Shown: piece by piece, positions 56,001-64,000 of the stretch | Layout of the letters: each line of letters begins with the position of its first letter | Numbering within the stretch: the stretch's first letter is position 1 | Source of the DNA: Acidobacteriota bacterium | Lineage (GTDB): Bacteria > Acidobacteriota > Blastocatellia > Pyrinomonadales > Pyrinomonadaceae | Direction: 5' to 3' | NCBI GenBank assembly: GCA_020199835.1 | Contig: JAIVJV010000001.1 | Coordinates: forward strand, 1-64,000 | DNA: 64,000 nt | Program-made: the position numbers and the translations under genes | The notes under the pieces: generated by a model | Told to the model about the DNA's origin: nothing | What the model saw: the letters and a program-made list of their open reading frames with translations, nothing else | Database searches by the model: none

Positions 56001-57443
56001 TGGCAAAGCCTCTTTTACAACGCGAGCTTCGAGCTGAAAGTCACGGGAGTGGTGCTGCCAACAAAGAGCAGCGAACTTCACCAGCAACTCAAACAACTTA
56101 TCCCCATCCAGTGGACAATCGGATGCCGCGTTCCGAAGTGACGCGCGAATTCTCTTTGCCAGCAATTCGCTCCATGTAAGACTTTGGTGAGGTGAAATTT
56201 CACCTAAGGCATGTAGGTTTGCGTAATGATCAAAGGTGCCAGGATGCTTAAGCAAATCTCGCATCGTCGCAACATGTCGGTCGATACGCTCACCGTATGT
56301 CCCAGCAGTCAGGAGCTCAGTGGCTCCAATCTTGCGTAGGGCATCATTTAGCTCGTCGTGTGTAAAATCATCAACATGGATCGTTATGGATGACCGATTA
56401 CTACGGCGCTGAAGTTCTTCCAAGTCCTCGTATTGAGGGAGTAAGCGATGACGACCAAGGATGTTCCATGCGAAGTCGCGGCACGAGATAATAATCTTGA
56501 CTTGCTCTAAAGGAGTATCAGTTAACGAGTCATGCAGCATGGACAGTTGGCGCACGATTTCGTCTGGATCAGCTTCATCAACCGCGTCTAATAAGATCGC
56601 GAAGCCTGGAACATTAGTCGCACCTTTAGTCCATGGTCTTATGATATCGGGCCATGACAAAGGAGGATTTCCCAAAGACAGTTCCTGGGCCAGCGTATCG
56701 CAGGCGTATTTCAACGAGAAAAAGCGTCCTCTAAGCAATAGCGTAACCCAGTCAATTTCGATCAGATGTCGGGACTCCAACGCCAGTAAAATAGACTTCC
56801 CGGTTTCTGTCGGTCCTAACACCAAGCAGTAACGGGCGGGAGATGCAAGAAAACCATCTAACCTTTCCATCAACAGTTCGCGGACAATGGTTGGTCGATT
56901 GTCAATAAGCTCGTTCGCTAATCGATGCGTGACAGTGTGAGCCGCGTGAGAAACCTGCCGTAGATCAATGTCAATAGCTTGTGCCCTTCTTAAGGTTCCG
57001 ATTATCCGATCAGCTTCCGCGGTGATTTGAGCCTTAACCTCACTTTGTAGGACCTCCTGCCTATCAGCATGGACGCGTAATCCGTCAGGTGATTTGAATA
57101 ATTGGTCGAGGATTTCAATTAGGAAATCTTCAATTACGCGAAGGGCAGTGTCTTGCGTTTGATCGCTATCATAAAACTCCGTGCTCTCGATGAATTGTGG
57201 TACTGCGGCAGCGAGGTCCTGCGTTGCCCCTTCTTTCAAGTCTGTCAAGACTTCGACGAAACCGTCGGTCTTGGACCATTTGATTAGTGCTTCGCGAACT
57301 TCGATTTCCTCATGATGCTTTTGAGTATTTGTAGCCGCCGTCTGAACGAGCGGCTCCTTCAGCAGTCTCTTCAAGCCCGACTTCCCGAGCTCAGTCAACT
57401 GTCTTCCAATGCTTTTAGCGATTGCAGCTGCGAGTAAACCCAT
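53004..57443 (-). CDS. NACHT/STAND-like NTPase with a long HEAT-repeat array
   Basis: A 1479-residue protein. Residues 1-190 are helical and of unknown fold. The NTPase core has Walker A GPTETGKS (210-217) and Walker B FAILLDAVDEAD (281-292), whose DxxDE-type end is typical of STAND/NACHT proteins. A winged-helix-like region follows, and from about 650 to 1440 come HEAT repeats (SVREAAATAFGRLGRQAV, SVKAQAAETLGRLDAREA and many others). STAND ATPases with repeat sensors recognise phage proteins in Avs-type immunity. Here no nuclease is fused at the N-terminus, but one is encoded immediately downstream. Confidence 0.87.
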   Translation of the reverse strand: MGLLAAAIAKSIGRQLTELGKSGLKRLLKEPLVQTAATNTQKHHEEIEVREALIKWSKTDGFVEVLTDLKEGATQDLAAAVPQFIESTEFYDSDQTQDTALRVIEDFLIEILDQLFKSPDGLRVHADRQEVLQSEVKAQITAEADRIIGTLRRAQAIDIDLRQVSHAAHTVTHRLANELIDNRPTIVRELLMERLDGFLASPARYCLVLGPTETGKSILLALESRHLIEIDWVTLLLRGRFFSLKYACDTLAQELSLGNPPLSWPDIIRPWTKGATNVPGFAILLDAVDEADPDEIVRQLSMLHDSLTDTPLEQVKIIISCRDFAWNILGRHRLLPQYEDLEELQRRSNRSSITIHVDDFTHDELNDALRKIGATELLTAGTYGERIDRHVATMRDLLKHPGTFDHYANLHALGEISPHQSLTWSELLAKRIRASLRNAASDCPLDGDKLFELLVKFAALCWQHHSRDFQLEARVVKEALPEFDDKGSARRTPHEALLSAGILTESSEVSRKMIGFRPPGAGPYFLSHELARIAADKTTENLRELVVSWAKEARFSLTTLDALLAWINRLVDETPRSTVLQQVVEILVEDFHFTSKSLFPLLSPSVIGVIFEIVKREGFDRIYFYREAIQGFRTAPESLAIVRRHLHDPNPVARQLAAALVGMHQDSQSQADLMSLLEDSEESVREAAATAFGRLGRQAVSRLVGVIKDSSRLAEIRSRHLYALRGIGFFDEQVSKALAHCLEDDANSSSSLVTNALLTAAHLRDKNQVRYAIRGLGHPDEQVVNAAAYYLKEVPTPKAFEPLCEALRPKVDANGTRIKRYWTPRQLLAALMETDKAKAEPIAVRLIQEGLLGEGELHRAHAILAAESLEIAPAQRIILENLASELMAPTRGGNVWLSSQVFGRAWLPEHIELMSEITSELLNKGTDLAQLVVDNLLPMVARFDEYPVEQSREGVSDLLAVVKCQASTFVTAASQFLQEARTIVAAEVCELLWVAADPRAEAALLDRMHHPVADGPDVWYETGQAARALGTCGSRRGGEAVLDYLRSSDSGSEDFAEEALCPLIQSGALHKTELVIMAQDDSVGINSRLICLETLARLNAEEHRAVFEKIVLGTAETSLRRYAAKLLGSSQDKSVIPTLIKLLREDNDLSVKAQAAETLGRLDAREAIADIERAVEDNHAPQYIDALARFRSHQIVDVLIDSVFTSHREFRSTYLRALGAYWEVPKAQRAIMEQFEDWSSDESRRYDNQSHLIEGLVAHEPNVMLHQVNKAYDIGYLGIGARQTLAHLIPKLFIAKDVELPTLKQTIKRLLCDRYLLTRELTANSLKQTSTALCQELFGELYDPTSDEWTRSCAISMLGFLEFGDMHIESARYASELLVRQAADAAKTMQLKHHRLGTHISRFGSGAAMARLSSYLCLKEQGDISTVHELRHFAPQDPLATVFVTSVTKAISERLREQYRKREEEEKKRWDTRGTIWFQ

Positions 57444-57644
57444 TGGTAGGAATTCTTAGTACGAATATTCTTCAGTCTACCAAAATAGAAGTGTATCAAC
57501 GAATCTGGGATGTTCATTCTTGTGCAATTGGCGCCCGAGACTTCGCGGCTACCCCACCGTGTGGTTCAGAACGTTGAGACTGGTTAACTCTCGCTTTTAG
57601 AGCGCTCCAGCCGTACTATTCTTTGTGGGGAGGTGAGCATTTAA

Positions 57645-60600
57645 TTGAAAAATGTGAGGAATCTGCTATCCGTCTCTTCTGAACTCTCACCTAATGAACA
57701 TATCAGCAAAAAGACTGGCGACGAGATCGAAGCCTATCTCGCCGGGCGTGGAAAGACACGAATTCACGAAGGTGCCCGTAATCTCTCACTGAACATCTCC
57801 GACGACTACGGTAATCGTTTTCTAGTCGAGTTGATTCAGAACGCCCACGATGCTCACCCGATGGATCGCTCTGACGGGGAGATTTCGATTGTCCTAGCCC
57901 CTGACGAAGGACCATTTGGCTGTCTATATGTAGCAAACCGAGGCGAGGGCTTCGAGGGCAAGAACTTCGAATCAATCACAAACATCGCTCTTAGCAGTAA
58001 ACCCGTAAATGAAAGCATCGGTAATAAAGGACTAGGCTTCCGCAGCGTATTGCAAATCTGTCAGTGGCCTGAGATTTATTCGGTATTGAGGAAGAGCAAT
58101 CAGTCCGGCACTTTTAACGGCTACTGTTTCAGATTCGTAACCCTTAATGATCTCGACGCAATCCTGGAGCGTCTGGGTAAATCACATCTCGCTGCGGAAA
58201 TATGGGAGAACATGCCCAGTTGGTTTTTGCCGGTTGTTGCGACGAGTCGTCCAGGTCTGGTGGACCGCTTCGCTCAAAGCCGTTTTGCCACTGTCGTGCG
58301 CATGCCGTTGCAATCCAATGAAGCACATGCAGCAGTAGTTGAGCAGATACGTTGGCTTATCAATCTGGAGACGCCGTTGCATCTATTCCTCAACCGAGTC
58401 GCCCGTATCACGATAGAACTCGAACCCGATGTACAACATGTCCTAGAGCGCAGAGAGTTGGACGAGTGGTCATACTTGCGCGGAATTGAAATCCAGCGGT
58501 TAGGCATCGGCTCGGATGAATTTCTCATCACGAGCATGGATGTCCCGACTGAAGCTTTTCGAACTGCGCTCAATGAGAGCTTGGAAAAGAAGCAAATACC
58601 CATGAGCTGGGCTGATTGGAAAGGAACGGCCCGCGTCAATATTGCGATAAGACTCAATCGGCCTGTTGAAAAGGGATTGCTTTACTGCTTCTTGCCTTTG
58701 GGTGAGGAGGGCCGATCACCTTTTTCGGGATACATCAATGCCAACTTCTATACAAAGATCGATCGAAGAAACGTGGACTTAAATATCAGCCTTCATCGGC
58801 TATTCGTTTTGTCAGCTGCTACCTTATGCCGACATACAATAGACTTTTTAATTGACAAGAATTGGCCTGAGTCGCCTGGAGCCGTAGTTGACTTGCTATG
58901 CTGGAGAGGTACTAATGTCAACGATATAAAATGTGCTTTTGGTAAGGGCGACCGAGAAATTGTCGAACGACAAATACTACCGACCTGGTCACACAACGGA
59001 GTAGTGAAATGGAAAGCTGCTTCTGAGACGTATATTTGGAACGCCCCAGTCAATTCTTGTCTTTCTCCGGAATCAATCTCGTTAGCCACAGGAGATGCAG
59101 TTCTCTTACCATCTTTATTGGCCAAGCAGCGAGAATCCCTCACTGAATTTTTTCGCCTCTTAAACGAGCCCTTCAAACCGTCATCTGAAACAATTGCAAA
59201 CTGGATTGAGAAAGTTGCCAAACAATTGGTTGCATCCAAAGTGTCTGCAGAAGTTTGGGCGAAACTGTACGATGAAGTTGCTGAGCATTTGCGTTCAGAG
59301 CCATCAGTCCTTTTTGGGAAACAATTCTTATTGAGCGCCTCGGGCGATTTGATAGCGAGCTCACCCAATAGTGAGGGTAGCGGTAGGAGGCGAACCCCTG
59401 ATATTTACTTCCCACCTGCACTCATGAGAGACGTCGGAGAGGATCAGGAGAGTTCCGATGGCCCAGCGCTCCCGCTTGAGAAGCTGCCCGCTTCTCTTAA
59501 GCAAGGATTCGCATTTCTTAGCGCGGAGATACCATGGACTGATACAAATGGCTATCGACCGGGTCGTACTTTCTTTCTTGAGGCTAAACTCGTTCGTGAA
59601 TACGACACACGAGAGGTTCTGCGCACGCTCGCCACAATTACGCGAAGTACTCGCGCAGACAGTACGAAACAGTTGGCTTTGGAATGGTCATTTCGTCTTT
59701 GGTTAACGGGTCGAGCCATATCAGAAAAGGAAACTCGCAGTGCGCGTTTTGCATTGCCTACAAGAGGTGGTTGGAAACTCGCAGAAAAGACTTTGATTGG
59801 AGTAGGATGGCCCACCGCAAACGGCAGACTCCTGGAAAAGCTATTGAGACAAGTTGGTGATAGCTCCGAAGAGTTCACCGAAGCTAGGGAATGCCTCTTG
59901 CCAAGTTACAAAGACTGGCCAGTGCAGTTCGGCACCGAGGATGATTGGATGCGTTTCCTGCTTGCGACAGGATCTTTGGACTGCTTACGACCCGTTTGTC
60001 GAGAAGAGAATAAGATTCAAAAGGACTCGATAGGACATTCCATTGATAATGTCATCGTTCATTCTGTCGATCTCGACGATGAGAGCAAAGCGATTTGGGC
60101 ACGAGATCTAGCTTTATTCTCAGCCCTCAAGAATCCCAACACAAATTATCGGGCTGAATTGCGAACGTGGAGATTTCCTGGCCAAGGAGCATCGCTTAGC
60201 TTCACCGACAAGGCTTTACGGCGCGACTACGCATTCCAGATCTTGAAAGCGATTCCACACTTACAAAAAGAGCACAAATCGTTCCGAGTATTCCGGCCAC
60301 TCCATTCTCAAAGCAATGAGGTGCGTTGGCCCACTCCTCTTAAATCATTTCTTACTCAGGCATGGTGGCTGCCTGTCCAACGTGGCGGCAATGAAATACG
60401 CTTTGTGAGTGTCAGTAACGCTTGGCTATCCTCGGAAGACTTTGACCCGAGGCCTCCACGTTTTGTTGATTTGGTCTCGCCTTCAGTAGTTCGTGGCTCG
60501 GAGGATGGGTTAGCTTGGTTGCGCGCCAGCGGAGGTTTGGGAGTGCTCGACAACCCGAGCGATGCAGGGCGAGCGTTACGCGTGTTCGCGCAGGCCGCAA

Positions 60601-63065
60601 AAGATAAGCTGGACCAAGACACTGATGTGCGTAGATTTTCCGAGTTGTTTTCTACTACGTGGAACACAGCACTTCAACAAGAGACAAAAATAAATATTGA
60701 TTGGATTCCCATCCGTATTGGCGATTCTATCGAGGCGCTGTCGGTGGCCCAAACTGACAATGCCCACAATGTGGCTGTTGCATACTTCGTTGACCAAGAC
60801 GATAACGCGAAGAAGCAATTATTGAGTGAGCTTGAAGAACCACTCTTTGATTTTGACGTTAAAGATGTCGAACGTTCCTGGATTGTGCTTGATAAACTAT
60901 CTCAAGGACGCTTCCGCCGAATGTCTCAAGTGCCATTGGAGGTGCATGTGGACGGTTGCCGTTTCGAATCCAATACAAAAACGCCGTTCCTACGCGATGT
61001 TTTTGGTGGATGGATCACGGATTTCCTTATTTGTGCAGCGGAATATAAAGGCGGCGCATTCTTTCATAGCACTCAGAAAACCTTGACGAAGCTGAAACAC
61101 GCAGCCGAGAACCTGAGGGTGGTGGTCGCGCAAAAAGCGCAAATCAGCATGAACGGAAAAATCAGCAATCTGCCGATAGCTGTCCGAGGAGGTGTAGTTC
61201 TTCGGGAAGGATCAACAACTGTTTTGATTCTCGAGGCCGTCGCAGGAACAGCTACCTTGGACATACTTGCTGGAACTGCCACTCAACTAGCAATGGCCTT
61301 GAATCAAAAAGCATTAGCAACCGCTTTCGAGGCGGCGTTACTAAGGTTGGCGAAGTTACAGCTCGACAAAACAGTAGGAGCGGATGATGACGATTTAGCC
61401 GAAGCGCTCGGAATCGAGGTTGAACATGTGCAGCAAACTAGGCGCTACACTCAACTGGATTTTTCGTCGCACATATATTTTGCCCAACCCCTGGCCGCTT
61501 ATTTGGATTTAAGTCCTGCTGTTGACATGTTAGTGCAATTGGATGCCCAAGAGGATCTCAGTGAAGAAGTCGTTCTCCAAGCATTGAAGCCCGTGTCCCT
61601 TGCTCTCAATATGGAGGAACGACAACTTCTTGCACAACTTGGTACCGTGTCAGATATCACAGGCCTGAAACAAGTATTCAGTTTAGATCTGGTCAGATTA
61701 AATGAAGCCTTAGGAGGTTTCGACGGTAGGTTCAAACGCATCAACAATGAGGAATTGCATCGCATGCAATTTCGTGCTCACCTCACAAGACATAACACCA
61801 GAATTGTCGCTCGAATGAGACCGGCATTCATTGATCACTTTGATCAGTTGGGGGATCTTTCCCGCTACGTTCAACTCCGCAGTAAAGCCGAAACAATTGA
61901 GCCGGATGCTGACTGGTTTGAACGATACGATGAACTCCCAGAAGAGATAATGGAGCAGCGCATCGAAATATGGCTGCTCTCACAAGGCGTGTCAACCGCC
62001 GGTACAACACCCGAGTTGCCCGATTTGACTGAATGCAGGGAGAAGAACGGCCGAGCATTAAGGAACTTTGCTCAAAAATATGGTTCGGCCGTATCAGCAT
62101 GGGTGAGATCTACACAGGATGCTGTTACAGATTTGGTTAGGCGCCTTTGGTTCGATCCTGAAAAGCCAAAGCTCGAACTGATTCAAATTGGGCAAGGGAA
62201 TGGTTGGCTCGAATTTCGTTTGCTCGATGATGACCAAATAGCTGCTTGGCTTCACCAATCAGGACATTGGCCGGCGGGAAAACCTGTTACCACAGATCTG
62301 CCGGCTTGGGGCATTTCGGAAGATACTGTTACGCAAGCTCAAACAGACACAAAACGCGATAGAGAAGCGCGACGGCAGGAACGAAACGAAATTGTTTTTG
62401 CGGGACAGAAGGCTTCAGCGCTCGTGCAAGACTATCAAACGCTTTTGGAGATCGTGAGAGATCAGCTTACGAATGCAGCGAATTTTCTCGACATCGATGC
62501 AAGTATTCGATCGTTAGCCGACTTACCAGTCCTATTACGAGGCAGCAGCAGTTCTGGCAGCGGCTATGGTTTCGGATCAGGTTCGCAAAAATCAACCGAA
62601 TCGATGATGTCCGATGAACAGAAAAGCGCGATCGGTTTTATTGGAGAGCAATGGGCATTTGGGTGGATCAAGGCTTTTCACAAGCAACGGCACAACTTGG
62701 AAATTGATGAAAATTGTTGGGTGTCTTCCAATCGGAATGTCATTTGCGGAGGTTCAGCCGGCCGTGACGATCACGGCTATGACTTTGAAGTGCGATTGAC
62801 TTCCACTACGTACTATTACGAAGTGAAGGCGAGCACCGGCAATCCGCAATTCTTCGAAATGGGGCCCACCGAGATCGCAACAGCCCAGCGGTACAAAGCA
62901 GACCGGGACAATAAATATCGAATTCTTTATATAGCTTATGCTAACGACCCAAAACGGGTCGCTGCGACACTTCTCCCAAATCCGTTTTCGAAAGAAGGAA
63001 ACAAAAAGATTAGAGTCATCGGAAAAGGAAGCGTCAAATATGAGTTTTCACCGACCGTCAAGTAG
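57645..63065 (+). CDS. Very large HATPase protein with C-terminal NO VEIN (DUF3883) domain
   Basis: An 1806-residue protein from TTG 57645, fixed by GGAGGTGA 9 bases before it. The N-terminus is a GHKL/Hsp90-like ATPase similar to sacsin and plant NO VEIN: FLVELIQNAHDA (59-70) is the N box, VANRGEGF (96-103) the ADP box and IGNKGLGFRS (125-134) the lid loop. A long middle part (about 250-1640) is unrecognised. Residues 1657-1806 form the NO VEIN C-terminal/DUF3883 domain with a PD-(D/E)xK-like set, Asp1713 and Glu1726-x-Lys1728 (YYEVKAS). An ATP-driven conformational switch controlling a nuclease is a reasonable model. The gene is divergent from the NACHT operon. Confidence 0.88.
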   Translation: MKNVRNLLSVSSELSPNEHISKKTGDEIEAYLAGRGKTRIHEGARNLSLNISDDYGNRFLVELIQNAHDAHPMDRSDGEISIVLAPDEGPFGCLYVANRGEGFEGKNFESITNIALSSKPVNESIGNKGLGFRSVLQICQWPEIYSVLRKSNQSGTFNGYCFRFVTLNDLDAILERLGKSHLAAEIWENMPSWFLPVVATSRPGLVDRFAQSRFATVVRMPLQSNEAHAAVVEQIRWLINLETPLHLFLNRVARITIELEPDVQHVLERRELDEWSYLRGIEIQRLGIGSDEFLITSMDVPTEAFRTALNESLEKKQIPMSWADWKGTARVNIAIRLNRPVEKGLLYCFLPLGEEGRSPFSGYINANFYTKIDRRNVDLNISLHRLFVLSAATLCRHTIDFLIDKNWPESPGAVVDLLCWRGTNVNDIKCAFGKGDREIVERQILPTWSHNGVVKWKAASETYIWNAPVNSCLSPESISLATGDAVLLPSLLAKQRESLTEFFRLLNEPFKPSSETIANWIEKVAKQLVASKVSAEVWAKLYDEVAEHLRSEPSVLFGKQFLLSASGDLIASSPNSEGSGRRRTPDIYFPPALMRDVGEDQESSDGPALPLEKLPASLKQGFAFLSAEIPWTDTNGYRPGRTFFLEAKLVREYDTREVLRTLATITRSTRADSTKQLALEWSFRLWLTGRAISEKETRSARFALPTRGGWKLAEKTLIGVGWPTANGRLLEKLLRQVGDSSEEFTEARECLLPSYKDWPVQFGTEDDWMRFLLATGSLDCLRPVCREENKIQKDSIGHSIDNVIVHSVDLDDESKAIWARDLALFSALKNPNTNYRAELRTWRFPGQGASLSFTDKALRRDYAFQILKAIPHLQKEHKSFRVFRPLHSQSNEVRWPTPLKSFLTQAWWLPVQRGGNEIRFVSVSNAWLSSEDFDPRPPRFVDLVSPSVVRGSEDGLAWLRASGGLGVLDNPSDAGRALRVFAQAAKDKLDQDTDVRRFSELFSTTWNTALQQETKINIDWIPIRIGDSIEALSVAQTDNAHNVAVAYFVDQDDNAKKQLLSELEEPLFDFDVKDVERSWIVLDKLSQGRFRRMSQVPLEVHVDGCRFESNTKTPFLRDVFGGWITDFLICAAEYKGGAFFHSTQKTLTKLKHAAENLRVVVAQKAQISMNGKISNLPIAVRGGVVLREGSTTVLILEAVAGTATLDILAGTATQLAMALNQKALATAFEAALLRLAKLQLDKTVGADDDDLAEALGIEVEHVQQTRRYTQLDFSSHIYFAQPLAAYLDLSPAVDMLVQLDAQEDLSEEVVLQALKPVSLALNMEERQLLAQLGTVSDITGLKQVFSLDLVRLNEALGGFDGRFKRINNEELHRMQFRAHLTRHNTRIVARMRPAFIDHFDQLGDLSRYVQLRSKAETIEPDADWFERYDELPEEIMEQRIEIWLLSQGVSTAGTTPELPDLTECREKNGRALRNFAQKYGSAVSAWVRSTQDAVTDLVRRLWFDPEKPKLELIQIGQGNGWLEFRLLDDDQIAAWLHQSGHWPAGKPVTTDLPAWGISEDTVTQAQTDTKRDREARRQERNEIVFAGQKASALVQDYQTLLEIVRDQLTNAANFLDIDASIRSLADLPVLLRGSSSSGSGYGFGSGSQKSTESMMSDEQKSAIGFIGEQWAFGWIKAFHKQRHNLEIDENCWVSSNRNVICGGSAGRDDHGYDFEVRLTSTTYYYEVKASTGNPQFFEMGPTEIATAQRYKADRDNKYRILYIAYANDPKRVAATLLPNPFSKEGNKKIRVIGKGSVKYEFSPTVK

Positions 63066-63249
63066 CATTATTCTTCAAGCGGATAAAAGGCTGACCTTCA
63101 GGTCTCTGCTCGTTGGATTCGCGCGAAACTTAGATCAAGTAGCTTACATCCTTCGTGCTATTTCTGGACTTACAGGGATACCGAATAAACTCGATTTCAC
63201 CAACTCCGCCGGGGCTTAATCGAATTGAGACTGTTACTGTAGAGTATTA

Positions 63250-63495
63250 TTGAAGGAAGTTGGCAACGAGTGTATAAGTTATACTTATGTATTAAAATCA
63301 CGAGAGTATCGACCTAGACTCCGCATTGAAGCCTTCAACCCTTCAGTTGTCCGCAGTTCAATTCAGTTACGGAACTCACACCGTATTACGGATCTCAATC
63401 TTACGGTTGAACCAGGCGAAATATTAATGCTGATGGGTCGAAATGGGTCTGGAAAGTCAACGATCTTAAAGCTCATTGCAGGTTTGATTCTGTAA
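63250..63495 (+). pseudogene. ABC transporter ATPase fragment, cut by an IS element
   Basis: Only the first part of an ABC ATPase is left, with ITDLNLTVEPGEI and Walker A GRNGSGKST followed by ILKLIAGLI. The signature motif and Walker B are missing. The frame ends in TAA formed by the first bases of the IS end at about 63491. The true start may be later than TTG 63250. The remainder may lie beyond the IS outside the window. Confidence 0.8.
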
Positions 63496-63562
63496 GTACC
63501 CCTCAAAAACGATCCGTTGAAAAATAGAGGTTTCCGGGCGAGTATGACGCCAGGAGGCCTTG

Positions 63563-63829
63563 ATGCGGAAGAGCAAATTCAGCGAGAACCAAATCATTAC
63601 GATCTTGAAAGCGGTGGAAGCAGGACGGACCGTCAGAGACGTTTGTCGGGAGCACGAGATCAGCGAAGCCACCTATTATCAGTGGAAGTCGAAGTACGGT
63701 GGTATGGAAGCCGCGGATATTCGCCGCTTGCGTGAGCTGGAAGAAGAAAACCGGCGTTTAAAGGCCATGTATGCCGAGCTGTCTTTAGAACATCGGATCT
63801 TGAAAGAGGTGCTCACAAAAAAGCTCTAA
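63563..63829 (+). CDS. IS3-family transposase OrfA
   Basis: An 88-residue protein with a helix-turn-helix (FSENQIITILKAVEAG, then VCREHEISEATYYQWK) and a leucine-zipper-like coiled coil (LRELEEENRRLKAMYAEL). It resembles the IS407-type branch of IS3. AGGAGG lies 5 bases before the ATG. The slippery heptamer A AAA AAG at 63817-63823, 4 bases before its stop, should give an OrfAB fusion by -1 frameshifting. Confidence 0.92.
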   Translation: MRKSKFSENQIITILKAVEAGRTVRDVCREHEISEATYYQWKSKYGGMEAADIRRLRELEEENRRLKAMYAELSLEHRILKEVLTKKL

Positions 63830-64000
63830 AGCCGGCGGTCAAAAGGAAGTTGATTGTCGGCATCCGTGAACAATTCAAAGTCAGCGAGCGCCTGGCCTGC
63901 CGCGTAATGGCACTGGGCCGTTCGATTTATCGCTACCAGCCGCAGCCGAATCGTGATGGCGAAGTGATCGAGTTGCTGCTGGAGTTGGCCCATGGCCGAC
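63829..64000 (+). CDS. IS3-family transposase OrfB, N-terminal part, truncated by the window
   Basis: In the -1 frame relative to orfA the sequence reads on without a stop from the A6G site through KPAVKRKLIVGIREQFKVS and ERLACRVMALGRSIYRYQ to the window end. This is the usual N-terminus of an IS3 OrfB before its DDE integrase core. It has no start codon of its own nearby, which fits translation only as an OrfAB frameshift product. Confidence 0.88.

Larger units (their letters stand above)
63491..64000 (+). mobile_element. IS3-family insertion sequence, partial (right side outside the window)
   Basis: The left end is placed at TGTAAGTACCCC, because the ABC-ATPase reading frame breaks exactly there and IS3-family ends begin with TG. 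It carries orfA and the start of orfB with a programmed -1 frameshift signal. The right end, inverted repeat and target duplication are not visible. Confidence 0.85.

Overview
The window reads as chromosome of a Gram-negative bacterium, most likely an acidobacterium close to Blastocatellia/Pyrinomonadaceae. This is inference, not proof. It rests on Kdo (lipopolysaccharide core sugar) genes, TolC-type and beta-barrel outer-membrane proteins, a PEP-CTERM protein, exported carboxypeptidase-regulatory-like proteins, many GTG/TTG starts, and short stop/start overlaps. Base composition is GC-rich for most of the window and visibly more AT-rich from about 47.1 to 63.5 kb.

Layout. 0.3-7.8 kb: a co-directional Kdo cluster (kdsB, small membrane protein, pyrG, Ser/Thr kinase, kdsA, exported TPR protein, kdsC), then tRNA-Gly(CCC). 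8.0-11.2 kb: a voltage-gated-like channel, then a metal/thiol cassette of an HMA-domain beta-barrel protein with an in-frame UGA at the second position of its CxxC motif (candidate selenoprotein), a TlpA-like thioredoxin and a small HMA protein. 11.3-17.5 kb: a PEP-CTERM protein, an LEA-like repeat protein behind a sigma-54-type promoter, and two CPA2 cation/proton antiporters. 17.1-31.3 kb: an unrecognised 914-residue protein, a serine hydrolase, two carboxypeptidase-regulatory-like proteins, an S74-chaperone surface protein, a REC-GGDEF-EAL protein and a trypsin-FHA membrane protein. 31.6-43 kb: a second LEA-like protein (lipoprotein), again with a sigma-54-type promoter, an M16 protease pair, a HEAT protein, a UbiD-family decarboxylase, a histidine kinase, a prepilin peptidase, a glycosyltransferase and a TolC-family protein. 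43.2-46.8 kb: gapA-pgk-tpiA-secG, then tRNA-Leu(GAG).

From tRNA-Leu onward lies an accessory island that looks like a defence island. It carries a SIR2-like protein with a 959-residue helical partner, a NACHT/STAND-like NTPase with a long HEAT array followed by a PD-(D/E)xK nuclease, and an 1806-residue HATPase plus NO VEIN-C-terminal (DUF3883) protein. It ends in an ABC-ATPase gene cut by an IS3-family element that runs off the window.

The observations most worth following are the candidate Sec-containing HMA protein with a bacterial-SECIS-like hairpin just after the UGA, the matching -24/-12 promoters ahead of both LEA-like genes, and the three large, apparently split or unusual defence modules.
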